From assembly GCF_023715785.1 (NCBI RefSeq), contig NZ_JAMBOX010000019.1:27921-91920 (forward strand): a stretch of DNA of 64,000 nucleotides, given 5' to 3'. Source of the stretch: Neobacillus niacini. GTDB taxonomy: Bacteria > Bacillota > Bacilli > Bacillales > Cytobacillaceae. Numbering within the stretch: the stretch's first letter is position 1; each line of letters begins with the position of its first letter. Made by a program: the position numbers and the translations under genes. Shown piece by piece: positions 26,206-35,388 of this stretch. The notes under the pieces were generated by a model. It searched no databases and was not told the DNA's origin. It saw only the letters and a list, made by a program, of their open reading frames with translations.

Positions 26206-27765
26206 CTACTTTCTTGTAACGCCCGATAAATCCCATTTTCCAGTCGGATAGAGTTCAAGGCCTGTGAATTCATTATTCAATGCTGCAGTGACAACACCAT
26301 GGTACATAATAACGACTGAATCGTTCTTCAGCATTAATTCGTTGGCTTGATTCAAATAGTCTTCCCGTACTTTTTGATCGGTTGTTGTTCTTGATTGCTC
26401 AATCAATTTATCCAATTCAGGATCCTTTAATTGGGTCATGTTGGAAGAACCGACGTTTGCACTATGGAAGTTAGGATATAACAATTCGGAACCATCACCG
26501 GTAACATTCGACCAGCTTAAGAACGTAAGGTCAAACTTTCCGGCGCGTGCTGTATCCAGAAACGCTGCCCATTCCATTGATTCAATTTCTACTTTAAAGC
26601 CAGCTTCCGTCAGTTGCGCTTGAACCAGTTCAGCCATTAATGGATAGGTGCCGCGGTTTGCTGCCAACAGCTTGATGGTTTTGTCGCCATAGCCGTTTTT
26701 CTTCACTAACTCTTTTGCTTTTTCTAAATTATAAGATGTGCCGCCTTTATCGGCAGAATCTTTATGGCCAAATACTTTTGGTCCGATGACGCTGTCGCTT
26801 CTTACGCCCAGTCCATTTAATTTTTTCACAATGGCATCTCGGTTAATGGCACTTGCGAGAGCCTTTTTGAATTCAGGATTAGCAAATTCCGGTTTTGAAT
26901 GATTCACTGTTAAGAAATATTGAGGTGTTCCTTGAATCTTTTCTACTCCTACATTTTTCAACGCTTCAACACGGCTTAATTGCTCTGCCTGAATACTGTC
27001 AATAAATTGCACTTCACCTGCCTGGAGCATGGAAATCGCTGTAGATACTTCCGGAACCACTTTAAAAACTAGCTTTTTGATGGCAGGAGCACCGTCACGA
27101 TAGTCAGGATTTGATTCTAAAACAACTTGATCACCAGGAGTCCAGCTGACAAATTTGAACGGTCCGGTACCAACAGGCTCTTTCATTAAGTCTTGTTTCT
27201 TATCTGCTGTTGGGCTTACAATTGCCGCATTGGAGTGTGATAAAGCAGCCAAGAACGGTCCATATGGATATTTTGTTTTGATTTCAACTGTATTTTCATC
27301 AACGACATTGATGGTATCAACAGGAGCCATCAAGCTTGCGCGCGGTGCAGCAGTTGCTGGGTCACGAAGTTTATCGAACGTATATTTAACGGCTTCAGCA
27401 TTAAAATCTGTGCCATCGTGGAACTTAATTCCCTTTTTCAATTTAATAACCCATGTATTTTCATCCGGGTTTTCATAGGATTCTGCCAATAATGGTTCAA
27501 TCTTGCTATCTGCATTTCTCTTAAACAGTGTTTCATAGACATGTTCGGTTACATTCGATGATGCGGAATCGTTCGTCATGATTGGAGATAAGCCAACCGC
27601 ATCGGTAAGTGAAGCATAGGTAAACGATTCAATCGCTTCTTTCTTTTCTTTTCCTTTGTTAGTGTCAGTTCCTTCATTGCTTGATTTGGAAGCTGAGCCT
27701 CCGCCACAGGCCGCAAGTAGTAGCGCCGTGATAATGGTGAATAACAACAGCAAATTTTTCTTCAT
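26206..27765 (-). CDS. Peptide ABC importer substrate-binding lipoprotein
   Basis: A 519-residue type 5 solute-binding protein. The lipoprotein signal ends in LAAC with the lipidated Cys at residue 20, then a Gly/Ser/Asn-rich linker. YETLFKRNADSKIEPLLAESYE and WVIKLKKGIKFHDGTDFNAEAVKYTFD are classic SBP_bac_5 blocks. It delivers dipeptides, oligopeptides or glutathione to the permease pair encoded upstream. A GsiB-like glutathione preference is only an inference from the neighbouring gamma-glutamyltransferase. Confidence 0.92.
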   Translation of the reverse strand: MKKNLLLLFTIITALLLAACGGGSASKSSNEGTDTNKGKEKKEAIESFTYASLTDAVGLSPIMTNDSASSNVTEHVYETLFKRNADSKIEPLLAESYENPDENTWVIKLKKGIKFHDGTDFNAEAVKYTFDKLRDPATAAPRASLMAPVDTINVVDENTVEIKTKYPYGPFLAALSHSNAAIVSPTADKKQDLMKEPVGTGPFKFVSWTPGDQVVLESNPDYRDGAPAIKKLVFKVVPEVSTAISMLQAGEVQFIDSIQAEQLSRVEALKNVGVEKIQGTPQYFLTVNHSKPEFANPEFKKALASAINRDAIVKKLNGLGVRSDSVIGPKVFGHKDSADKGGTSYNLEKAKELVKKNGYGDKTIKLLAANRGTYPLMAELVQAQLTEAGFKVEIESMEWAAFLDTARAGKFDLTFLSWSNVTGDGSELLYPNFHSANVGSSNMTQLKDPELDKLIEQSRTTTDQKVREDYLNQANELMLKNDSVVIMYHGVVTAALNNEFTGLELYPTGKWDLSGVTRK

Positions 27766-27785
27766 AATTATTTCCCCCTCGTTTT

Positions 27786-27823
27786 TATTTGTCCAGCTCC
27801 AGCGCCTAGGCGCTTGTAGCTTT
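27786..27823. repeat. GTCCAGCTCCAGCGCCTA intergenic repeat
   Basis: GTCCAGCTCCAGCGCCTAGGCGCTTGTAGC-type sequence (here 27790 onward) between binding-protein and permease genes. AGCGCCTAGGCGCT is a perfect palindrome within it. I recall this as a common dispersed Bacillaceae element. A related sequence occurs in the 23S-5S spacer at 63864. Confidence 0.55.
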
Positions 27824-27825
27824 TC

Positions 27826-28722
27826 TTATTGAATATCCATATTTGGATCGATTGCATCGCGCAATCCATCGCCGACAACGTTAAAAGCAAATACTGTCAG
27901 CATAATGGCGATACCAGGTACGACCGTTAAGTGCGGCGAGCTCCACATGAAGGCCTGCCCTTGTGAAATCATCGCACCCCATTCGGGTGTCGGCGGCTGC
28001 GCCCCCAAGCCAAGATAACTTAGCGATGCTGTTGAAAGAATCGCGGTTGCCATCCTCATCGTCGCAAATACGATGATTGGCGCAAAGGCATTTGGCAAGA
28101 TATGCTTGACCATAATTCGAAAATCTGAGGCACCGAGTGATTTCATCGCCATGATGTATTCCTTTTCCTTAATGGAAAGAACGGAGCCTCTGACAATTCT
28201 CGCACATGACGGAATCGACCAGATGCTAATCGCGATTGCGACATTGATCAGGCTTGTACCTAAAATGGCAATAATCAGCATTGCTAGAAGGATGCCAGGG
28301 AAAGAGAACAGCAAATCTACTATTCTCATAATCACGCCATCTAATTTTTTATAGTAGCCGCCAAGCAAACCTAGGGTCACGCCTCCTAACAGGCCCAGGG
28401 TAACCGCGACAATTCCAACTACCAATGAGATGCGGGCCCCAAAAACAATTCTGCTCCATACGTCGCGGCCATAGTTATCGGTACCCAGCCAATGTCCCTC
28501 GCTAAACACCGGCAATTCACTTGCATCTAAATTTTGTTTTACCGGATCATAGGAGGTAATTAGCGGTGCAAAAATGGCCATGCCAATTTGCAGGACGATA
28601 ATAATTAAGCCAATCACCGCCAGTTTGTTTTTCAATAATCGTTTTGCAACGACCTGATACGTTTTTTCTTTACTTGGTGCTTTTTTCACATTGGCCGCCG
28701 CCACTGTTGCTGTTTCCGCCAT
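27826..28722 (-). CDS. Peptide ABC importer permease, DppC/OppC type
   Basis: The ATG at 28722 follows AAAGGAGGGGG by five bases, giving 298 residues. The OppC N-terminal module (VVAKRLLKNKLAVIGLIII, SYDPVKQNL, GTDNYGRDVWSR) is followed by the BPD transporter domain with the EAA-like loop ARIVRGSVLSIKEKEYIMAMKS (first part) and PNAFAPI. Five to six membrane segments. It starts 16 bases after the DppB-type gene. Confidence 0.92.
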   Translation of the reverse strand: MAETATVAAANVKKAPSKEKTYQVVAKRLLKNKLAVIGLIIIVLQIGMAIFAPLITSYDPVKQNLDASELPVFSEGHWLGTDNYGRDVWSRIVFGARISLVVGIVAVTLGLLGGVTLGLLGGYYKKLDGVIMRIVDLLFSFPGILLAMLIIAILGTSLINVAIAISIWSIPSCARIVRGSVLSIKEKEYIMAMKSLGASDFRIMVKHILPNAFAPIIVFATMRMATAILSTASLSYLGLGAQPPTPEWGAMISQGQAFMWSSPHLTVVPGIAIMLTVFAFNVVGDGLRDAIDPNMDIQ

Positions 28723-28738
28723 CGTGCCCCCTCCTTTC

Positions 28739-29680
28739 TTATTGATATTTGATTCTTGGATCAATATAGGTATAGACAATGTCAACAACTAAATTCACTA
28801 GTACAAACAAGGTGGCCACCAACAGGACGGATCCTTGCACCATTGGAAAGTCACGTGCCGCGATTGCATCAATCATCAACCGGCCCACCCCGTTAATGGC
28901 GAAAACCTTCTCGGTAATGATGGTTCCGCCCAAGAGCCCTCCAAAATTAAGGCCGATCACGGTGATAACCGGAATCATCGCATTTTTTAAGGTGTGAATC
29001 CAAATGACATTTCGTTCTTTTACCCCTTTTGCTCTGGCCGTTCTGACAAAATCCGCCCTGACAACCTCCAGCATCGATGACCTTACCATTCGGGCAATCA
29101 TCGCGGCGGAACTTGTTCCTAACGTAATAGCCGGAAGGATCATTTCTTTCATCCCTTCAACGGTAAACCAGGAATTTGATAATCCCGCTACAGGCAGCCA
29201 CTGAAGATTGACGGAAAAAACTAAAATCAACAATGCCCCCAGCCAAAAGTTTGGAATTGAAATCCCTGCCAATGCAAACGTAGTGGAGGTTACATCCAGC
29301 CAGCTGTTATGTCTAAGAGCTGAAATCAGACCGGCGAATATCCCGATGATTACCGCAACAATCATACTGGCGACTGCCAATTTCAAAGTGTTTGGAAAGC
29401 GAACAGCGATTGCTTCAGCAACAGGCTGGCGGGTTTGGTAGGAAAAACCAAAATCCCCCTGGGCAATATTAGCCAAGTAACTTCCGTATTGGACCAAGAA
29501 AGGATCATTCAAGCCCAAATTGTCTCGAATTGCTTCCAAATCAGACGCTGTAGCTGTAGGTCCTCCAACCATCGCTGCGGGGTCCCCGGGAGCGAGATAC
29601 ATGGATGAGAAAACCAAAAACGATATTCCAAACAAGAGGAATATTAACTGAAAGAACCTGCGGACAATCATTGAAATCAC
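28739..29680 (-). CDS. Peptide ABC importer permease, DppB/OppB type
   Basis: 313 residues, six membrane segments. IVRRFFQLIFLLFGISFLVF at the N-terminus, the DPFLVQYGSYLANIAQGDFG loop and the EAA region VRADFVRTARAKGVKERNV identify an OppB/DppB permease. It is the first gene of the importer operon, GGAGGAGGG precedes the start, and the order is B-C-A-D-F. Confidence 0.92.
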   Translation of the reverse strand: MISMIVRRFFQLIFLLFGISFLVFSSMYLAPGDPAAMVGGPTATASDLEAIRDNLGLNDPFLVQYGSYLANIAQGDFGFSYQTRQPVAEAIAVRFPNTLKLAVASMIVAVIIGIFAGLISALRHNSWLDVTSTTFALAGISIPNFWLGALLILVFSVNLQWLPVAGLSNSWFTVEGMKEMILPAITLGTSSAAMIARMVRSSMLEVVRADFVRTARAKGVKERNVIWIHTLKNAMIPVITVIGLNFGGLLGGTIITEKVFAINGVGRLMIDAIAARDFPMVQGSVLLVATLFVLVNLVVDIVYTYIDPRIKYQ

Positions 29681-30013
29681 TATGCACCCTCCTCCTTACG
29701 ACATTTGTTAATCAATTTTTAATTTTTGATTACTTAATGTTCTGAATAATATAAAAGTGATTATAATCCTTTTCATTTTAAAAATCTACAAAAAACACTC
29801 ATTTTTTTAAAAATTTTTCAAATTTCAATAACTTTTTGGTTTTATTTACCCAATGAACCTTCCGAAATGTCGACATTTTCCGGAAAAGTGCTTTATTTTT
29901 GAATCAAAAATCTAGAACGCTTACATTTCCGTTTTGTAAAACCAATTATTCGCGGGTATCTTTCCTTCATGCACAAAAAAAACTCATCATAACGATGAGT
30001 TCCTTGCTGCAGA
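29681..30013. promoter_or_regulatory. Promoter region of the peptide importer operon
   Basis: A 333-base AT-rich gap. On the minus strand a TATAAT (29765-29760) stands 80 bases before the operon start, with only weak -35 candidates. Between it and the gene is an inverted repeat AATCAA...TTGATT (29710-29731). No gene is visible. The nearby Lrp-type regulator is a natural candidate to bind here, but that is inference. Confidence 0.4.
29973..30001 (-). terminator. Terminator of the Lrp regulator gene
   Basis: Perfect stem AACTCATC / GATGAGTT followed on the minus strand by TTTTTTTTG, 12 bases past the stop. Confidence 0.9.
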
Positions 30014-30457
30014 TTATAGTTTCAGCCCTCTTCGGCTTTTAAATCGCCTTAATAAAATATGACTCTCCACTCTTGTAATTCCATCCAATACGTATAACTC
30101 CTCATTGATAAATCTTTCTAAGGCCCCGAAGTCATCAACCAGGACGTGGGTATGCAAGGTGGAAGGTCCTGTCATTTGATAGCAGCTCGCCACATTTGGA
30201 TTTTCTGCCAATGCCTCTGCCACTTTTACAAGGGAACCAGGCTCACAATCAATTTCAAAGAAAGCAGAAACCCCTTTTCCTGCCTTGCTGCTATTAATGA
30301 CGATGGTAAATTGCTCGATAACGCCATCATCGATTAATTTAGCGACTCTTTCCCTTACGGCAACCCTGGATACCCCCAGTTCCTTTCCGATATCAACGTA
30401 CGATAGCCTGCCATTGTCGACTAATAATTCCAATATTCTTTTATCGAATTGATCCAA
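30014..30457 (-). CDS. Lrp/AsnC-family transcriptional regulator
   Basis: The TTG at 30457 after AAAGGTGG gives 147 residues, the family norm; the frame runs further upstream but without a ribosome site. The N-terminal helix-turn-helix is DQFDKRILELLVDNGRLSYV with KELGVSRVAVRERVAKL. The C-terminal RAM ligand-binding domain has PNVASCYQMTGPSTLHTHVL. Lrp proteins sense amino acids. B. subtilis has an Lrp-type gene (ywrC) in the same ywr neighbourhood, so this may be its counterpart displaced by the peptide importer. It is divergent from aminopeptidase ampS. Confidence 0.88.
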   Translation of the reverse strand: MDQFDKRILELLVDNGRLSYVDIGKELGVSRVAVRERVAKLIDDGVIEQFTIVINSSKAGKGVSAFFEIDCEPGSLVKVAEALAENPNVASCYQMTGPSTLHTHVLVDDFGALERFINEELYVLDGITRVESHILLRRFKSRRGLKL

Positions 30458-30483
30458 TATATATAAACCACCTTTCGATTTCT

Positions 30484-30525
30484 CCCAATTAATAGTATTA
30501 TATGGGAAGTTCATATAAAATGTAA
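30484..30525 (-). promoter_or_regulatory. Promoter of the Lrp gene with overlapping inverted repeat
   Basis: On the minus strand TTACAT (30525-30520), 17-base spacer, TATAAT (30502-30497). The -10 lies inside an interrupted palindrome TCCCA...TGGGA (30483-30508) with AT-rich arms, a plausible self-regulatory site. Confidence 0.55.
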
Positions 30526-30672
30526 TAAAATTCGCATTATTGTCGACAAATCGTTTGTAGAATACCGCTTTTTCTTTCGTTGTGAAGATCAACTTACCTA
30601 CGCTCCCCGTTGCATCTTTTTCAATCAACTATGCTACTATAAGATTGAAACTTAATTTTTGGAGGGACAGAA

Positions 30673-31917
30673 ATGGTGCTGCCTAATTTTGAAGAGAACT
30701 TACACAAATACGCAAAGCTGTTAGTGGCGAAAGGAATTAATGTTCAACCCGGGGATTGGGTGAAGATGACAATTAACGTCGATCAGGCGCCATTAGCCCG
30801 GCTAATCACAAAAGAGGCTTATGCCCTGGGGGCTGAGAAGGTCATTGTCAAATGGTCCGATGACGAAATCACAAAAGAGCATTACTTAAATCAACCCCTC
30901 GAGGTATTGACGAACATTCCTGACTATGAAATTCAGGAATCCGAAGACCATGTATTAAATCATCGCGTCAGCCGTTTGTCGATTCTTTCGAGCGACCCTG
31001 GTTTGTTAAATGAAGTCGATTCGGCTAAGGTGGCACAATACCAAAAGGTAGCCGGAAAGGCATTCCACGCACAACGCAAGGCGACTCAGAATGATGATTT
31101 GAAATGGACAGTTGCCGCCGCAGCCGGCGCCGGCTGGGCTGCCACGGTATTCCCGAACCTAGCCACTTCCGAAGAACAGGTCGATGCCCTATGGGATCAA
31201 ATTTTTAAAACCTGCCGTGTTTACGCGGAAGACCCGATTGCTGCTTGGGATCAGCACAAACAAACATTGGATGAGAAGGCGGAAAAATTAAATGAAATCC
31301 AATTTGATGCGCTGCATTACATAGCACCCGGCACAGATTTAACCCTCGGCCTGCCGAAGAACCATATTTGGGCCAGCGCCGGCAGCGTCAATCCAAAAGG
31401 CGAAGAGTTCCTTGCCAACATGCCGACAGAGGAAGTGTTCACGGCCCCTGATACCCGGCGTATGGATGGGGTAGTCCGGAGCACGAAGCCTTTAAGCTAT
31501 GCGGGGACATTGATTGAAGGAATTGAAGTGCACTTTAAGGATGGAAAAATTGTCGACATTTCTGCGGAAAAAGGCGATGAGGCCATTAAGAAATTAGTGT
31601 TTGATAACGAAGGCGGAACAGGCCTTGGTGAAGTCGCCCTGGTACCAGATCCGTCACCGATTTCACAATCGGGAATTATTTTCTTTAATACCCTGTTTGA
31701 CGAGAATGCCTCCAACCACCTGGCTATCGGCTCGGCTTACCCGACAACGATTCAAGGCGGGACTAAAATGAGCCAGGAAGAGCTGCAGCAGCACGGGATG
31801 AACACCGGAACTGTTCATGTAGACTTTATGATTGGCTCTAACGAGATGAATATCGACGGCATTAAACAAGACGGCACCATCGTTCCAATTTTCCGCAACG
31901 GAGATTGGGCAATCTAA
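30673..31917 (+). CDS. ampS: Metal-dependent aminopeptidase, M29 family
   Basis: A 414-residue peptidase with the length and layout of AmpS/aminopeptidase T. The N-terminal domain begins NFEENLHKYAKLLV. The C-terminal metal site is recognisable in MPTEEVFTAPD (Glu ligand), GGTGLGEVALVP (Glu), LFDENASNHLAIG (His) and a late HVDFMIGS (His and Asp). It removes N-terminal residues from peptides in the cytosol. GGAGGG is eight bases before the ATG. It is divergent from the Lrp gene and close to a peptide importer, a coherent peptide-use cluster. Confidence 0.9.
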   Translation: MVLPNFEENLHKYAKLLVAKGINVQPGDWVKMTINVDQAPLARLITKEAYALGAEKVIVKWSDDEITKEHYLNQPLEVLTNIPDYEIQESEDHVLNHRVSRLSILSSDPGLLNEVDSAKVAQYQKVAGKAFHAQRKATQNDDLKWTVAAAAGAGWAATVFPNLATSEEQVDALWDQIFKTCRVYAEDPIAAWDQHKQTLDEKAEKLNEIQFDALHYIAPGTDLTLGLPKNHIWASAGSVNPKGEEFLANMPTEEVFTAPDTRRMDGVVRSTKPLSYAGTLIEGIEVHFKDGKIVDISAEKGDEAIKKLVFDNEGGTGLGEVALVPDPSPISQSGIIFFNTLFDENASNHLAIGSAYPTTIQGGTKMSQEELQQHGMNTGTVHVDFMIGSNEMNIDGIKQDGTIVPIFRNGDWAI

Positions 31918-31923
31918 AATGCG

Positions 31924-31961
31924 AAAAAGTCCAAGAGACCGATGTTTCTTGGACTTTTTTT
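31924..31961. terminator. Bidirectional terminator ampS / MFS gene
   Basis: AAAAAGTCCAAGA pairs with TCTTGGACTTTTT with T-runs on both strands; it serves ampS and the convergent MFS gene. Confidence 0.9.
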
Positions 31962-33128
31962 AGGACTCCTTAGCTGCCACAAGAGCGGGGTCTTTCCACG
32001 CCAGAGTGATTCCAATCCCTATTACCAAAAATACTGTTGAAAAGTAAAACGGATAATTTAGGTTAATATCGAATAAAATCCCGCCAGCAATCGGACCGAT
32101 GACGTTACCGATGCTTGAGAACATCGAATTCATCCCGCCGACAAAGCCTTGTTCATCGCCGGCATTCTGGATAAATACGTGGTTACCGCCGGACGCATCA
32201 AATCAAAGCCGACAAACACCGTAATGGTGACCAGCAGAATCGTCACATAGGTATGGACTACCGTCGTTAAAAATACCAGGGCAGTCGAAAAAATAAGACA
32301 ATACCGGATTAAGACAATTTCCCCCAGCCTACGCATGAGCGGGGCAAAGAAGATAATTTGAAATATCGCTCCCAAAATTCCGCCGCCCATGATGATGATG
32401 GCAATATCCTTTGGTGTATAGCCGAATTTATGGTCGACAAACAAGGAAAATAACGACTCAAAAGATGATAAGCCAAACTGTGTAAGGAAAATCACCATAA
32501 AAGAAATAAAGTACATCGGCGCAAAAATCCTGCGAAACCCTGTTTTTTGTCCCTTCACATGTTCGGTTACACTGCTTCGCTCCGGCTCACGAAGCAAAAA
32601 CACCGTTAAAATGGCCGCGAATAATCCGAGACCGGCAGCAAAGAAAAACGGCAGGCGCGGGCCGATTTCACCCAAAAAGCCGCCAATTCCCGGCCCGATG
32701 ATAAAACCGGTCGAAATGGCCGCCGACATATAGCCAAGCGCCTTTGCCCGTTCATCCAATGTTGTCGTGTCAGCAATAAAGGCCGTTACACCCGGCATGA
32801 TAAAGGCCGCACTGACGCCGCCAAGCATGCGTGAAATGAACAGGATCTCCACCGTTTTACCGATTCCAAATAAATATTCCGAGATACCAAAGATTACGAG
32901 CCCAATGACAATAATATTTTTTCGTCCATATCGGTCTGTCCAGCGGCCGGCAATCGGCGACACAATCAATTGGGTTAGCGCAAAGGCGGCAACCATATAG
33001 CCGACAACCGACCCGGATATATGCAATTCATTCATAATCGCAGGGGTAACAGGAATAACAAGGCCGATCCCCAAAAAGGCAATGAATAGATTCATCAAGA
33101 CAATGACTAATGCCATGCGTTTTTTCAT
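31960..33128 (-). pseudogene. MFS multidrug efflux transporter, frameshifted (NorA/Bmr type)
   Basis: The first 325 or so codons encode a DHA1-family MFS protein: motif A GRWTDRYGRKNI, motif C-like GPGIGGFLGEIGPRLPFFFA, about ten membrane segments. The frame then breaks at 32150-32160 (after LSRMP) and stops at 32130. Reading in the other frame restores a normal family end: GDEQGFVGGMNSMFSSIGNV, a final membrane segment and a TAA at 31962-31960, right at the terminator. One base appears to be missing between ATG and CCGGCGATG. It is either a real inactivating mutation or a sequencing error; the full product would have about 388 residues. Confidence 0.85.
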
Positions 33129-33200
33129 AGTTTTTCTCCTTCAAATAACCACGATAACACCATTCTAATATAATTTCATTTGTTTTTCCTCAAACTGCCT

Positions 33201-33255
33201 TTATGACGTAGTGGGACCTCGTTTTTTCGCCTTCCACTGCTTCCATAACATAAAT
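33201..33255 (+). repeat. Solitary type B repeat unit
   Basis: GACGTAGTGGGACCTCG, TTTTTTCGCCTTCCACTGC and TTCCATAAC match the type B array unit at 19241-19690 in order and orientation. Confidence 0.8.
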
Positions 33256-33257
33256 AG

Positions 33258-33318
33258 AAAAAAGCCCAAGAGGCAATGCGGTATTTTAAACAACTGCTGT
33301 CTCTCGGACTTTTTTATA
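33258..33318 (-). terminator. Terminator of dienoyl-CoA reductase-like gene
   Basis: On the minus strand AAAAAAGTCCGAGAG and CTCTTGGGCTTTTTT pair (some G-T) across a long loop, with a T-run after. Confidence 0.65.
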
Positions 33319-33340
33319 ATCATAATAGTAATATATGTTT

Positions 33341-35332
33341 CTAAACTGTTTGCAATACCTTTTTCTCCCTGCAGTTCGTAACAATTGATTCAAAGACATA
33401 GGCTTTTTCAAAACCTTCTCGGGTCGCGTCACCCAAAGAACCGTAGCCGGCAGCATCCCCTAATACAAACACATTTTCCATACAGCCTTTTAAAAGATTC
33501 TCTAATGGGTTATATGCCTCCACACCCATCGCAACAATCACATACTCTGATTCTAGTTCTGATTGTATCCCTGAAGCCAAGTCCTCGACGATCACACTGT
33601 TGAGCAGGATTTTTTCCAACTTGTGTTCCGTCACAATGTTCACATTTGCTTGTTGAAGCTTACCTAGAAGTCTTAATCTTGTGTCAGCTCCAATGCGTTT
33701 ACTTGCTTTAGTCGGAATTTCTACATAGGTGACATCATTGCCGGCTTCAGCAAGGCGACGTGCCGTTCCATGGCAGGTCATCCCACTGCCTACTACAGTA
33801 ATTTTATTATTGGAAAATACGAGTTCCCGTAATTTTATGTCTTCATAGGTATATACACGGTCTAAATCAATACCCGCCACCTGTGGGAGCCTTGGTCTTC
33901 CGCCTGTGGCCAACAAAACGGCATAAGGGTTGAAAGCTATGATATCTTCGACAGCAGCTTCTGTATTCAAACGCACATCAACATTCAAACGTTTCATTTC
34001 ATGGCTGAGGTAATCAATATGCCAAGTCATTTTCTTTCTATAAACCGGGTCCGTTACAAGGTGTAATTGCCCGCCAAGTTTATTTTCTTTTTCAAAAAGG
34101 GTTACGTTATATCCTTTTAATGTTAAGATTCTTGCCGCTTCCATTCCACCTGGGCCGCCACCGACAATTACAACATGGCGGTTTTCATTAGAAGTAAGTG
34201 GATGCAGTTCCTTAAACTCCAGCTCTCGGCCTGCTCTGGCATTAATCGTACAGCGAATGTGCAGGTTAGCCGAAACGGAATGGATGCAATGGAGACAGTT
34301 AATGCATTTTCTAATTTCGCCTTCGCGTTCTTCGATTGTTTTGTTTACCCAGTCAGGGTCAGCAATTAATCCTCGGCCAATGGCCACAAAGTCCGCCTTA
34401 CCTTCGGCTAAAATGGTTTCGACAAATTGCGGTTCGCGAATGGACCCGACCGTCATCACCGGAATCGAAACTTCCTTTTTGATTGCCTCTGCCAGGTAGA
34501 CTCTCCAGCCTTGTTCATAAAGCGGGGATTCAATGACCTTTTCCATAGAGTCATAGGTTCCGCAACTAATATGCAGTCCATCTACTCCCAGGTTTTCCAG
34601 GTATGTGCTTATGGCCTTACCTAGCTCTAAATCAATGCCGCCTTCTGTAAAATCATCCACATTGAGGCGAACGGTAACAGGGAAATCCTCCCCGCATTCC
34701 TCTTTAATGCCGACAATGATTTCCTCGAGAAATCTCATTCGATTCTCAAAACATCCCCCGTATTCATCCGTCCGTAAATTTGCCTCAGGGCTGAGGAATT
34801 GGTTAACTAAATAACCATGGGCTCCGTGGACTTCAACTCCGTCCATTCCGGCCCGCTTGCATCTTACGGCGGACTGGACAAATTTATGGACTAACTCTTT
34901 CACTTCCGCTGTCGTCAATTCTCTAGGCTCTTCCCCAACTGCAGCACAGGGAACACTACTTGGAGCAACGATTTGCTTCCCATGGATTAACGACGAATTC
35001 GACTGTCTACCCGCATGATGGATTTGGACAAATATCTTCGTCCCATATTTATGTACTGCATTGGCCAGACGGAAAATTCCTGGAATAAAGCGGTCATCGT
35101 CCAGTCTTAATTGCCGAACAAACCCTTTTCCGTATTCAGAATCGATGCAGGTAAATTCAACAATAATTAACCCAGTACCGCCCTTCGCCCGTTCTTCATA
35201 ATAGGCAATCAGGTGATCCGTGACTTCACCTTCGACACCAGCTAGATTCGTTCCCATTGGCGGCATGACGATTCTGTTTTTTAAGGTTAAATCGCCTATT
35301 TTACCCTCACTAAATATGTTTTCGTATTGCAT
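33341..35332 (-). CDS. Old yellow enzyme / 2,4-dienoyl-CoA reductase-type iron-sulfur flavoprotein
   Basis: The ATG at 35332 after AAAAGGAGG gives 663 residues. Residues about 1-340 are an FMN-binding TIM barrel (RIVMPPMGTN, QIHHAGRQ, GVEVHGAHGYLVNQFLSP). Then comes a [4Fe-4S] cluster site C-x2-C-x3-C-x11-C (CINCLHCIH...C). The C-terminal half has FAD and NAD(P)H Rossmann motifs (VIVGGGPGGMEAARIL and VVGSGMTCHGTARRLAEAG). This is the FadH / trimethylamine dehydrogenase architecture: NADPH-driven reduction of conjugated double bonds in enoyl-CoA or enones. A Rex-like palindrome sits between its promoter and start. Confidence 0.9.
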   Translation of the reverse strand: MQYENIFSEGKIGDLTLKNRIVMPPMGTNLAGVEGEVTDHLIAYYEERAKGGTGLIIVEFTCIDSEYGKGFVRQLRLDDDRFIPGIFRLANAVHKYGTKIFVQIHHAGRQSNSSLIHGKQIVAPSSVPCAAVGEEPRELTTAEVKELVHKFVQSAVRCKRAGMDGVEVHGAHGYLVNQFLSPEANLRTDEYGGCFENRMRFLEEIIVGIKEECGEDFPVTVRLNVDDFTEGGIDLELGKAISTYLENLGVDGLHISCGTYDSMEKVIESPLYEQGWRVYLAEAIKKEVSIPVMTVGSIREPQFVETILAEGKADFVAIGRGLIADPDWVNKTIEEREGEIRKCINCLHCIHSVSANLHIRCTINARAGRELEFKELHPLTSNENRHVVIVGGGPGGMEAARILTLKGYNVTLFEKENKLGGQLHLVTDPVYRKKMTWHIDYLSHEMKRLNVDVRLNTEAAVEDIIAFNPYAVLLATGGRPRLPQVAGIDLDRVYTYEDIKLRELVFSNNKITVVGSGMTCHGTARRLAEAGNDVTYVEIPTKASKRIGADTRLRLLGKLQQANVNIVTEHKLEKILLNSVIVEDLASGIQSELESEYVIVAMGVEAYNPLENLLKGCMENVFVLGDAAGYGSLGDATREGFEKAYVFESIVTNCREKKVLQTV

Positions 35333-35351
35333 TTGTGATCCTCCTTTTAGT

Positions 35352-35388
35352 TTGTGAGATATTTCACAAATAACCACAAAAAATTATA
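35352..35388 (-). promoter_or_regulatory. Rex-like operator downstream of a TATAAT box
   Basis: TTGTGAGAT / ATTTCACAA (35352-35369) is an 18-bp palindrome with one mismatch, almost identical to the TTGTGAAATnnTTCACAA site of the NADH-sensing repressor Rex. On the minus strand a TATAAT lies at 35388-35383, so the site covers the expected transcription start. Confidence 0.65.
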
